From Symsagittifera roscoffensis (taxonomy: Eukaryota > Xenacoelomorpha > Acoela > Convolutidae), in the NCBI RefSeq assembly GCF_963678635.1, contig NC_087064.1:44017159-44081158 (forward strand): 64,000 nucleotides of DNA, given 5' to 3'. Of this stretch, positions 12,901-24,382 are shown piece after piece. The number at the start of each line of letters is the position of its first letter. Positions within the stretch are counted from its first letter, which is position 1. The notes under the pieces were generated by a model. The model was given only the letters and a program-made list of their open reading frames with translations. It ran no database searches and was not told where the DNA came from. The translations under genes were made by a program, and so were the position numbers.

Positions 12901-13770
12901 CTTGCAAAAACGCCGAAGGTACTTGGAGGTCCACTCGACATGATGCTCTGCTTCGGACTGCACATCAAAAATTGCAGCCAAAGCACCACAAATCAATGCA
13001 ACCTTGAAATCAGACCTGTGCTAAAAGTACGAAAACCAGCTACCAAATAGAAAAATCGACGGAAAAGAAGCAACAAAACTACAAAAAAAAACAATAACGC
13101 CATCGAAACCAACAGAAACCTCAGACCGAATCCTGCCTTTGTAAGCACACTGCCAGAGAAACAGGAAAAAGAGAGTTCCTTACCAAGAGTAAGCAGACTA
13201 TGCCAGGCACAACTCAAAACCGGATACTTTCATTTTTCAAGGACAAGAACTAATGAAAAAGAAATGCCGAGAACTGATGAAGAAATAGAAGACGTCTAGT
13301 CTACCCAAACTGTAACAACCCCGGTCTTACAACCCAGTACCTATTTGATGCACTGCAAACCGACAGATTTGATGGTTGATGCACTCTGGAAGCAACCAGT
13401 GGAGGCGTCAGCAAAATAACTACGAAAAACTTACAAAGTAACTACGAGAGCCAAAGTGTATGAATGTACATCAGTAGTTATTAGAGACTTTTCAAAAAAA
13501 AAATCATCAAGAATTATGTAAGAGTCTTCAGAAAATTGTCAGAAAAACCATTTCAATTAGGTTTTCGCGGAATAAAACTAGGTTTTCGCGGCATAAATTC
13601 AGCTTTTGTGAGCTGAAAAACTATAAAAGTAAGCAATTGCAAGCCTACAAATTAAGATTTAAAATCAAAAACTTTAAACCTGTTTTTCTCGACTATTGCT
13701 ACAAAGTTTAATAGCCGATTACTGTCCAAGGAGCACAGTATATTCCAACCAAAGTCTTAAAAAACACAAA
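9942..13770 (+). mobile_element. Decayed LINE unit, copy 2 of a head-to-tail pair
   Basis: Repeats copy 1 with an offset of 3814 bp over most of its length and very few differences. It has about 148 extra bases near 10220-10370, with a poly-T tract and an ACTCGAAACAAAAAATTC segment. Either copy 1 lost them or copy 2 gained them. The finger (about 11444-11599), endonuclease (11664-11923) and RT (12404-13050) follow in the same order. Here the thumb is not shifted: YADD through KVLGGPLDMMLCFGLHIKNC is one open frame (12652-13050). Confidence 0.8.
12652..13050 (+). pseudogene. LINE reverse transcriptase C-terminal fragment, copy 2
   Basis: A 132-codon open frame covers the YADD motif (KVIYADDMTIYTSS), the following helix (DDLVDNLNSYIETV), and the thumb with LAKTPKVLGGPLDMMLCFG. 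It is the best-preserved RT piece of this family in the window. The ATG is not a real start; upstream stops show it is a fragment. Confidence 0.75.
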
Positions 13771-14999
13771 ACTAGTTTTTTAGCGTGTTATGACAAAAGG
13801 AGCTGAACAAAAACTAGAACATAAGCATATTCGACAATCATAGTATAATAAGCAAACTGGAGAACAGTTTTTGTAGAAAAAAAATAACTACAAAAAAATC
13901 GTAAATCAAAAAAAAATTCTTCCTGCTTAAATTTTTCAACTTCTGATTTCCAAAATGTCGTTAAAAACTCCGAAAAACTACTTTCACTCGTGTTTAAAAA
14001 AACAAACAAACGGACTATTTTCAACGGCTTAAATTAGGCATAAATACGCCTGCTCAATCACTTTATTCGCCCGATATTAGAACAAACACCAAAAATATAA
14101 ACTAGTTTTTTTCGACAACAACTTTTTTCAAATTTTTTTAAACTCGTTCAAGTCAGGAATCGCTCGAGTCTTCAGAAAATGGTCAGAAAAAAACCCAGAA
14201 AAAACATTTAGGTTTTCGCGGAAAACTAGGTTTTCGCTATATAAATTAAGCTTTTGTAAGCTGAAAAGCTATGAATGAAAGCTATTGTACGCCTACGAAT
14301 AAAGACTTAAAATCAAACACATTAAACCTGTTTTTCTCGATATTGTTGCAAAGTTGAATAGCCGATTACTGTCTAAGGAGCACAGTATGTTCCAACCAAA
14401 CTCCTAAAAAACACAAATCTTGTTTTTCAGCGTGTTATGACTGTGTCAAATCAGCGTGTTTTTCAGCGTGTCAAATCAAAAAAAAATTCTTTCTGCTTAA
14501 ATTTTTGAACTTCTGATTTCCAAAATGGCGTTAAAAACTCCAAAAAACTACTTTCACTCGAGTTAAAATAAAATTACAAAAAACGGGCTATTCTCAATGA
14601 CCTAAAAAAGCATAAACACGCCTGCTCGATCACTTTATTCGCTCGATATTAGAACAAACACTAAAAATAAAATAAAAACTAGTTTTTCTCGACAGCAACT
14701 TTGTTGAAGTTTTTTTAAAAGCCGTTCAAGTCACGATTGAAAGAGCTCCAACTTGATAATCGCTCGATCCAATCCGGTGATTAACTGTTGTACCTGGTTT
14801 TGAGATAAAAACAAAAAAAGAAAACCAGCTTTTCACAGCATTAATTAAGCTCTTGTAAGCTATTAAGCTACGAAATTAAGCTACTGTAAGCCTCCTCGCT
14901 CGTTTTATTCGAACGAAATAGGACTAAAAATAAAAAATCTCTTATCTACTTTTCTCGATATTGGAACAAATTTTGAATAGCCGAAAACTGTCAAAGGAA

Positions 15000-15095
15000 C
15001 ATAATGAGTTATGAAAAAGCACTCGCGAAGCGGAACTTTGCACCACTAGATGCGAAGCGGAACTTTGCACCACTAGATGCCGCATAAAAATTGCC
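15000..15095. repeat. GCGAAGCGGAACTTTGCACC direct repeat block, copy A
   Basis: Two tandem copies of a 27-bp unit (GCGAAGCGGAACTTTGCACC plus ACTAGAT) followed by GCCGCATAAAAATTGC. The same block, with the same flanks of about 20 bp, occurs at 25175-25270. Confidence 0.85.
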
Positions 15096-15640
15096 TCAGG
15101 CAAACAAAAATCTTCAGGTTCTCGTGCAAGGCAGCAAGCTGAAACTTGCGAAAACGCCGAAAGTACTTGGAGGTCCACTCCACATGATGCTTTGCTTCGG
15201 ACCGCACTTCAAAAAATGCAGCCAAACCACCAAAAATCAATGCAGCCTTGAAATTAGACCTCTGCTAGAAGTACGAAAACCAGCTACCGAATAGAAAAAT
15301 CGACGGATAAGAAGCAACAAGACTACAAAAAACAATACACACAGACCGTCAAAGAAACCAGCAGAAACCTCAGACCAAATCCTAAACTTGTAAGCGCACC
15401 GCCAGAAAAACATTAAAAAGAGTTCCTTACCAAGAGTATGCAGAACATGCCAGGCACAACTCAAAAACGGATACTGTCTTATTTCAAACAAAAGAACGAA
15501 TGAAAAATAAATGCCGAGAATTGATGAAGAAATAGAAGACGTCTGCCCAAATTATAAACACACCGATCACACAACCCAGCACCTATTTGATGCACGGCAG
15601 ACCGACAGATCCGACACTCTGCAAGCAACCAGTGGAGGCA
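15000..15640 (+). mobile_element. Third, partial copy of the LINE 3' region
   Basis: The frame 15091-15294 (QANKNLQVLVQGSKLKLAKT, then KVLGGPLHMMLCFGPHFKKC) repeats the RT thumb of the two units to its left. Similarity continues past the stop to about 15640, covering the poly-A-rich 3' UTR. It begins abruptly after a 27-bp direct repeat (15023-15082), so it is truncated at its 5' end. Confidence 0.75.
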
Positions 15641-16409
15641 TCAGCAAATTAAGTACCAGTAACTGACAAAGTAACAAGGGAGGACAAATTTTACAAAAAC
15701 TCCTTAAAAGTTAGAACAAGAGTCACGCCAATTTGCGTATCACCGTATTTCCCGGTGTTCATCAGTTTTACTCAATCGGCAACCAAAACTGAAGTTAAGA
15801 AATTCAAATATGATTTTCGAAATCCATAAAATTGCTAATCTTCAGATAAAAATGACAATTATATCTAAGTTCCTCCCTTACCTAACCATATCTCAAACTT
15901 TGCTCTGATCTTGATGCAATTAAATTTTTAATATTTTAATTATATATTATGATATAATTTATATAATCTTATTACAAACTATTCTTGCGTGCAGCCTTGA
16001 AAACTTTTTACTTTGCGTATTCAAGAAAGTGTACCATGAAAAAATAAGGTTCTTAAATTCAAAATGAAACTACTTCATAATTTCTGTTCCAATGAAATTT
16101 TCCCAACAATTAATTCAAATAATATTAAAAAACAAGGATAGCCTTTAACTGGGCAAGTAGGACAGAATTTTCCGACAAGTCTTGAAAAAACAATTTTTTT
16201 TTCAAATCCTTCTCGTTTTTCTGCGTGGTGTGATAACAAGGTCAGAAGAAAAAATAAAAATTGGACATGTTCGAGAATTACAACAAAAAAAGCAACTTGG
16301 AAAACAATTTATGAAAAAAAAGACTGGAAGAAAATCACTCGAAAAAAAACATTTGGAAAAAAATTCTCGAAAAAATCCCTAGAAAAAAATCATTTTTCAA
16401 TTTTTGATT

Positions 16410-18985
16410 CCAAATGGCGTTGAAAACGCCAAAAAATTAGAGTGAAACTAAAATTAGACAAATAAACTATTTTAAAAGATCTAAATTAAGCATAAAGAAA
16501 GATGCTCGCTCGCTTTAATCGCTAGAACAAAAAATCAAAAAGTTTCACCTGTCTTTCTCAATGCTGGGACTATTTTCTCAAATTTTTTCAACTCTGTTCG
16601 AATCACGACTGAAAGGTTTTTATATGATGAATCACTCGACCCATTCCGATGATTACTTGTGGTACATGAAAAACGTAAAAAAGGATAGCTGGTTACGGTG
16701 CACAGTAAGTAGCACAGAATGTTCCGACCTGGTTACGGTGCACAGTAAAAAAGCACAGAATGTTCCGAACATAGTCATTAAAAATATAACATTTTTTTTT
16801 CAATTTAATCTTCTTTTGTCCCGCGTGGTGTGATAAAATGATTTCAGAAAAAAAGCCAAAAGCTAGAGCTTAGGCATATTCGACAGTCATAGTTAAAACA
16901 TAGCCAATCGAAGATTTTTAAAAAAAGTAATGATAGCAAGTAAACAAAAAAACACTGACTTTTTAAAAAACTCAAATTTCGAAATTCAGAGAAAAAAGTA
17001 GATGCCCTTTAAGCTCTTTGAATTCATAAAATAATTTATGGTTGCCGCCTTTTCGATAACATGAACCATGCTAGAGAAAAGTGGATCATTGATAAATTTT
17101 TATTCTGCTGGAAATTTAAAAATCAAATTCCACTTTTGAAACTAGAAACCGTTCAGGTTTTTTTGCGCTATTTCCAAGTTCGTATTTGGGCGGGGCTATT
17201 TATGTCACTTTCAGCAGATGAATTTTAATTGAGCTCGAAAAGTGCATATACCCTCAGAACATTCATAAAAGCATCCATATGTTTGAATGTACATCAGTAG
17301 TTATTAGAGATTTTTAAGACTTTTCCTGAAAAAACAACAAAAAAATCAGCAAGAATTATATAAGAGTCTTCACTGCGTTCATTACTCTTAATAGTATAAA
17401 AAAAGTTCAAGAAAATTCAAAAAAAGCACAAAGTTTTTCAAAATTATTTTGCTGTTTGAACTTTCCGAAATTCTTGAATCTAAAAAGCGCTCACAAGTAG
17501 GTTTTCACGGAGTAAAACTAGGTTTTTTCGGCATAAATTAAGCTTTTGTAAGCTATTAAGCTATGAAAATAAGCTTTTGTAAGCCTCCCCGCTCCCATTA
17601 TACGCAAGAACTAAGACTAAAAACCAAAAACTTTGAACCTGTTTATCTTGATATTGCTACAAGGTTTGAATAGCCGAATACTGTGCAAGTAGCACAGTAT
17701 ATTCCGACCATAGTCTTAAAAACACGAAAAAAAAACCAAATTTTTGTTTTTTAGCGTGGAGTGATAAAAAGAGCTGAACAAAAACCAGAACATAAGCATA
17801 TTGGACAGTCAAAAAACAACAAGGAAAGCCAGTTACGATGCAAGTAGCACAGAATGTTCGACCATAGTCATAAAAAAAAAACAAATTTTTCCAAATTACC
17901 TAATTTTTTCCTGCATGGTGTGATGAAAGAATCTCAAAAAAAAAAGAAAAACTAAAGCTTAGGCATAATCTACAGTCATAGTAAAATAGGCATATTGTAT
18001 AACAATTTTTTTTAGAAAGATGGCCGAAACACAGAAAAAAAACAAAAAATTTCACATAACATGTAGTTGAATTTTTGAAATTCTTGATTCCAAAGACGCG
18101 CTTAAAACTCAAAAAAAACTAACTTTTCACATATAAAAGTATCTTTTCACGGCATAAATAAAGCATTGTAAGCTATGAACTTGAGCTATTGTAAGCCTGC
18201 CAGCTCACTTTATTCCCACGAATTTAGACTAAAAATCAAAAAATTTAAGCCTATTTTTCTCGATGCTGGTTACAACTTTTAGAATAGCAAATTGCTGTCC
18301 AAGTAGCACAGAATCTTCCGCACATAGTGTTGAAAAACACAAAAAAAATCAAATTAGTCTTGTTTTTTAGCGTGGTGGGCTAGAAGAATCTCAAAAAAGG
18401 AACGGAAAACTAGAGCCTAGGCATATTCGACAGTCATAGAAAAAATAGAAAAATGGCCAGAAAAACAAAAATAAAAAAAATGCATAAAAGTTTTCTAGCT
18501 ACTGTAAGCCTCCTCGCTCGTTTTATTCGCACGAAATTCAACTTAAAATAAAAAGTCTCTAACCTATTTTTCTCGATACTGGTACAAATTTTGAATAGCC
18601 GAATACTGTCCAAGTAGCACAGGATGTTCCGATCATAATCTTTTAAAAAAACAGTCTTATTATTAGCGCGGTGTCAAATAATGATTTGGGCAAAAACTAA
18701 AATTTGAGCATAATAGACATTCATAGGACAATGGTCAAAAAAAAAACTTTGGAGAAAAATTACTTCAAAAAAATCATGAAACGAAAAATATTCGCTCAAT
18801 ATTAGACCAAAAATCAAAAATTTCAAACTAGTTTTTCGACCGAAAATTGTTTTAATTTTTCTAAGTCCTCAAATCACGATTGAAAGGCTTTTAACATGAT
18901 ATATCGTTCGACACATTCCGGCGATTAATAGTGGTACCTAACTTTGAGAGGAAAACAAAAATAAAACAAAAACTTAACACACCCG
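16410..18985. repeat. Higher-order duplication block A
   Basis: Starts at AACGCCAAAAAATTAGAGTG and recurs at 18986-21960. Includes the small open frame MLGLFSQIFSTLFESRLKGF, which appears in both copies (16561 and 19136) but looks like chance, not a gene. Confidence 0.75.
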
Positions 18986-21960
18986 AATAAAAACGCCAAA
19001 AAATCAGAGTGAAACTAAAATTAGACAAATAAACTATTTTAAAAGATCTAAACTTAGAATAAATAAAGATGCTCGCTCGCTTCAACCGCTAGAACAAAAA
19101 ATCAAAAAATTTCACCTGTTTTTCTCAATGTCTCAATGCTGGGACTATTTTCTCAAATTTTTTCAACTCTGTTCGAATCACGACTGAAAGGTTTTTATAT
19201 GATGAATCGCTCGACCCATTCCGATGATTACTTGTGGTACATGGAAAACGTAAAAAAGGATAGCTGGTCACGGTGCACAGTAAATAGCACAGAATGTTCC
19301 GACCTGGTTACGGTGCACAGTAAAAAATCACAATGTTCCGAACATAGTCATAAAAAAAACAACAAAAATTTTTTCAATTTAATCTCATTTTTCCGGCGTG
19401 GTGTGATATGAAAGATTTCAGAAAAAAAGCAAAAAGCTAGAGCTTAGGCATATTTGACAGTAATAGAAAAAACGTAGCCAATCGAAGATTTTTAAAAAAA
19501 GTAATGATAGCAAGTAAACAAAAAAAACACTGACTTTTTTAAAAAACTTGAATTTCGAAATTCAGAGAAAAAAGTAGATGCCCTTTAAGCTCTTTGAATT
19601 TCTAGAATAGTTTATGGTTGCCGTCTTTTCGATAACATGAACCATACTAGAGAAAACTGGATCATTGATAAAATTTTTATTCTGCTGGAAATTTAAAAAT
19701 CAAATTCCACTTTTGAAACTAGAAACCGTTCAGGTTTTTCTGCGCTATTTCCAAATTCGTATTTGGGTGGGGCTATTTATGTCACTTTCAGCAGATGAAT
19801 TTCAATTGAGCTCGAAAAGTGCATATAGACCTCAGAACATTCATAAAAGCATCAACATGTTTGAATGTACATCAGTAGTTTATAGAGATTTTTAAGACTT
19901 TTCCTGAAAAAACAACAAAAAAAATCAGCAAGAATTATATACGAGTCTTCACTACGTTCATTACTCTTAATAGTATAAAAAAAATTCTAGAAAATTCAAA
20001 GAAAAATGCACAACGTTTTTCAAAACTATTTGGCTGTTTGATCTTTCCGAAATTCTTGAATCTAAAAAGCGCTCACAAGTAGGTTTTCGCGGAGTAAAAC
20101 AAGGTTTTTGCGGCATAAATTAAGATTTTGTAAGCTATTAAGCTATGAAAATCAGCTTTTGTAAGCCTCCTCGCTCCCATTATACGCACGATTTAAGACT
20201 AAAAAAAATAAAAAACTTTAAACCTGTTTTACTCGATATTGCTACAAGGTTTGAATAGCCGAATACTGTGCAAGTAGCACAGTATATTCCGACCATAGTC
20301 TTAAAAAGACGAAAAAAATTCAAAGTTTTGCTTTTTAGCGTGGAGTGATAAAAAGAGCTGAACAAAAACTAGAACATAAGCATATTGGACAGTCAAAAAA
20401 CAATAGACAAATTGAAGAACAGTTTATGTAGAAAAATAACTAAGAAAAAAAAACAAAAAAGTCGTAAATAAAAAAAAGTTCTTTTTGCTTAAAATTGAAA
20501 ATCTGATTCCCAAAATGGCAATAAAAAACTCCGTAAAACTACTTTTACTTGAGTAAAATTAAAATTAAACACAAACGGGCTATTGCCAAGGGCTTAAATT
20601 AGGCATAAAAAGCCTTCTTGCTCGCTTTATTGCCTCAATATTAGAGCAAAAACGAAAAACTTAAACGAGTTTTTTTCGACAGCAACTTTTTCATTTTTGT
20701 AAAATCTTTCAAATCACGATTGAAAAGGCTTCAACTTGATTATAGCTAGATTCATTCCGGTGATTATTTGTGAAACCTGGTTTTGAGAGGCAACAAAACA
20801 ACAAGGAAAGCCGGATACGGTGCAAGTAGCACAGAATGTTCGACCAAAATCATGAAAAAAATTTTTTTTCCAAATTACCTAATTTTTTCCTGCAGTGTGT
20901 GATGAAAGAATCTCAAAAAAGAACGAAAAACTAAAGCTTAGGCATAATCTACAGTCATTGTAAAATAGGCATATTGTATAACAATTTTTTTAGAAAGATG
21001 GCCCAAACACAGAAAAAAAAAAAAAAATTTAACATAACATGTAGTTGAACTTTTGAAATTCTTGATTCCAAAGACGCGCTTAAAACTCAAAAAAAACTAA
21101 CTTTTCATATAAAAAAGTATCTTTTCACGGCAAAAATAAAGCATTGTAAGCTATTAAGCTATGAACTTGAGCTACTGTAAGCCTGCCAGCTCACTTTATT
21201 CCCACGAATTTAGACTAAAAATCAAAAAATGTAGCCTGTTTTTCTCGATGCTGGTTACAAGTTTTAGAAGAGCAAATTGCTGTCCAAGTAGCACAGAATC
21301 TTCCGCACATAGCTTTGAAAAACACAAAAAAAATCAAATTAGCCTTGTTTTTTAGTGTGGTGTGATAAAATAAGCTCAAAAAAGGAACGGAAAACTAGAG
21401 CCTAGGCATATTCGACAGTCATAGTAAAAATAGAAAAATGGCCAGAAAAACAAAAGTAAAAAAAAATCACAGAAGTTTTCTAGCTACTGTAAGCCTACTC
21501 GCTCGTTTTATTCTTACAAAATTCAACTTAAAATAAAAAATATCTAACCTATTTTTCTCGACACTGGTACAAATTTTGAATAGCCGAATACTGTCCAAGT
21601 AGCACATGATGTTTCGACCAATCTTTTTAAAAAAATAGTCTTATTCTTAGCGCGGTGTCAAATAATGATTTAAAAAAAAACTAAAACTTGAGCATATTCG
21701 ACATTGATAGGACAATGGTCAAATTAAAAAACAATTTTGGAGAAAAATTACTTCAAAAAAATCATGAATCGAATAATATTCGCTCAATATTAGACCAAAA
21801 ATTTCAAACTAGTTTTTCGACCGAAAATTGCTTTAATTTTTTTAAGTCTTCAAATTACGATTGAAAGGCTTTTACCATGATATATCGTTCGACACATTCC
21901 GGCGATTAATAGTGGTACCTAATTTTGAGAGGAAAACAAAAATAAAACAAAAACTAAAAA
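18986..21960. repeat. Higher-order duplication block A' (with about 420 extra bases)
   Basis: Head-to-tail copy of block A. Between about 20390 and 20800 it holds about 420 bases absent from block A, where the flanking text is directly joined (near 17815). Confidence 0.75.
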
Positions 21961-22314
21961 CACCCGAATACAAAATTCCTCCCCATATTCAATGGTGGAA
22001 AAAAATCTCAAGGAACTTTCACAGCAGGTGAATTTCTCTCTTCATTTGAGCTCAGATCTGAACATGAACATGTAAAACTACTCCATCACTTTCTTCTAAG
22101 GTCGAAACAAGGATAATTCAGTCAACGAACATTCAAAACGAAAATGAACATTAAATCTTCGGAACCAAAAAAATGTAACATTGCCAGCAGTAGAAAACTG
22201 GTGATTCTACCCCAGCCATCAACCTGTTTTACAATGAACTGTGTAAATGAACCTAGGAGAACCGTTATTTGCCGCTAGCGATACAACACATGCATATTGT
22301 TAGACGCTAGAAAA
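21040..22314. repeat. Duplication block B, copy 1
   Basis: Matches 23110-24382 with an offset of 2069-2070 bp, almost without difference in the 21960-22310 part. It is joined directly to the copied KH2 exon at 22315. Confidence 0.8.
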
Positions 22315-23067
22315 TATTCATCTCAGTTGTATTCGTTAACTCACGACCAAGTGCGCCGGAGATGCAAAAAAAATTTGAATTCATTATGTACTGAACCTAA
22401 AATAAACATTTCTAATTTTGACCTGAAAAAGTTATTTACGGTATAAAAAGTCTTGAACTCGATTGCCATACCTTTGCTTAACACATTGGGTCAAAAAAAG
22501 TCGGAAGAAAACCTGGGAAAAACAGACAGTTGAAAAAGAGTCAAGGAAATAAGTGTCTTCACTTAGTTCACTAAAAACTAATCAGCTTAAAAAACGAATT
22601 TAAAGCACAATTCGACGTCTTGTTCTCCTGGTCGGCAAAACCTTCTTCTTCAAACAAATTCTTTATTTTGGTTAATTCAATGGGTAAACCGCTCTCGCTA
22701 AATAAACATTACTCTTAAAAACGGTTAAAATCGATGGTCAGTTTAGATCGTAGCATGGATGAGCTGACTTCCGCCAAAAATTAAAACGAAGATACATTAT
22801 GCTTTTCAATGCAACATACCCTTCGTTGGATTCGCAGTGGAATCCACTTCCATTACAACCACTTCCAGGAGCACTATTTGGAATGGTTATCCTCGTCTCC
22901 GTGCTTTTCTTGATCTCAGCCAGGTTTGAACCTCCGCGACCTATCAGCCTACCAATCAATTGGTCATGTGTTAGAATTTTAACTGTCAACGGCACTCGAA
23001 ATTCAGTCATCGTTCCAAACTCAACTGGCGAAGCTGTTGACTTCGTAAAAGCAGATTTCTTTGTTTC
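22315..23067 (-). pseudogene. Partial copy of Imp exon 7 (KH2 half) plus 3' flank, inside Imp intron 7
   Basis: This stretch of about 750 bp is nearly identical to 26711-27462, shifted by about 4395 bp. It retains the KH2 half of exon 7 with an open reading frame and the same donor (GAAGG|GTATGT, exon end at 22820). Visible differences in the coding part include one replacement in the KH2 loop region (THDQ for THDH) and a silent change in the Leu codon of VPLT. The copy breaks off upstream at about 23067 and joins satellite DNA, so the original acceptor, KH1 end and linker are missing. The joined sequence supplies a T-rich tract and AAAG just upstream, which could serve as a weak acceptor. 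It may be a dead copy, or an alternative KH2 half-exon spliced from exon 6 or a cryptic site. Confidence 0.75.
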
Positions 23068-24382
23068 ACAGAAAAAAAAACAGAAAAAACAAAAAAATTC
23101 ACACAACATGTAGTTGAACTTTTGAAATTCTTGATTCCAAAGACGCGCTTAAAACTCAAAAAAACTAACTTTTCACATATAAAAGTATCTTTTCACGGCA
23201 TAAATAAAGCATTGTAAGCTATTAAGCTATGAACTTGAGCTACTGTAAGCCTGCCAGCTCACTTTATTCCAACGAATTTAGACTAAAAATCAAAAAATTT
23301 AAGCCTGTTTTTCTCGATGCTGGTTACAACTTTTAGAATAGCAAATTGCTGTCCAAGTAGCACAGAATCTTCCGAACATAGTGTTGAAAAACACAAAAAA
23401 AATCAAATTTGTCTTGTTTTTTAGCGTGTTGTGATAAAAGAATCTCAAAAAAGGAAGGAAAACTAGAACCTAGGCATATTCGACAGTCATAGTAAAAATA
23501 GAAAAATGGCCAGAAAAACAAAAATGAAAAAAATTCACAAAAGTTTTCTAGCGACTGTAAGCCTACTCACTCGTTTTATTCGCACGAAATTCAACTTAAA
23601 ATAAAAAATCTCTAACCTATTTTTCTCGATACTGGTACAAATTTTGAATAGCCGAATACTGTCCAAGTAGCACAGGATGTTCCGACCATAATCTTTTTAA
23701 AAAATAGTTTTATTATTAGCGCGGTGTCATGTAATGATTTGAACAAAAACTAAAACTTGAGCATATTCGACATTCATATGACAATGGTCAAATTAAAAAA
23801 CAATTTTGGAGAAAAATTACTTCAAAAAAAATCATGAATCGAAAAATATTCGCTCAATATTAGACCAAAAATTTCAAACTAGTTTTTCGACCGAAAATTG
23901 CTTTAATTTTTTTAAGTCTTCAAATTACGATTGAAAGGCTTTTACCATGATATATCGTTCGACACATTCCGGCGATTAATAGTGGTACCTAATTTTGAGA
24001 GGAAAACAAAAATAAAACAAAAACTAAAAACACCCGAATACAAAATTCCTCCCCATATTCAATGGTGGAAAAAAATCTCAAGGAACTTTCACAGCAGGTG
24101 AATTTCTCTCTTCATTTGAGCTCAGATCTGAACATGAACATGTAAAACTACTCCATCACTTTCTTCTAAGGTCGAAACAAGGATAATTCAGTCAACGAAC
24201 ATTCAAAACGAAAATGAACATTAAATCTTCGGAACCAAAAAAATGTAACATTGCCAGCAGTAGAAAACTGGTGATTCTACCCCAGCCATCAACCTGTTTT
24301 ACAATGAACTGTGTAAATGAACCTAGGAGAACCGTTATTTGCCGCTAGCGATACAACACATGCATATTGATGGACGCTAGAA
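23068..24382. repeat. Duplication block B, copy 2
   Basis: Second copy of block B. Where copy 1 continues into the KH2 exon copy, this copy continues into 2.3 kb of other sequence (24383-26710) before the real exon flank. Confidence 0.8.

Larger units (their letters stand above)
13620..24010. repeat. Satellite-like array in Imp intron 7
   Basis: A unit of a few hundred bases recurs many times with variation. Landmarks in order are: AGCTATTAAGCTATGAA; CTACTGTAAGCCTCCTCGCT; CTGTTTTTCTCGAT; GAATAGCCGAATACTGTCCA then AGTAGCACAG; TTTTTAGCGTGGTGTGATAA; and GCATATTCGACAGTCATAG. The AGCACAG landmark appears near 13733, 14380, 17690, 18307, 18618, 20278, 20830, 21290, 21600, 23360 and 23680. The LINE units at 6.3-13.8 kb end in the same sequence (near 9908 and 13733), linking the array to the LINE 3' tail. 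No coding frame of interest lies in it. Confidence 0.8.

Noticed and set aside
16561-19411. Conserved small protein gene (repeated 90-residue frames)
   Set aside because: Conservation follows from DNA duplication of block A; frames end differently and similarity does not favour codon third positions.
22738-23109. Separate KH-domain gene of 123 residues
   Set aside because: The frame runs past a splice donor and begins in satellite sequence; it is a copied piece of Imp exon 7.
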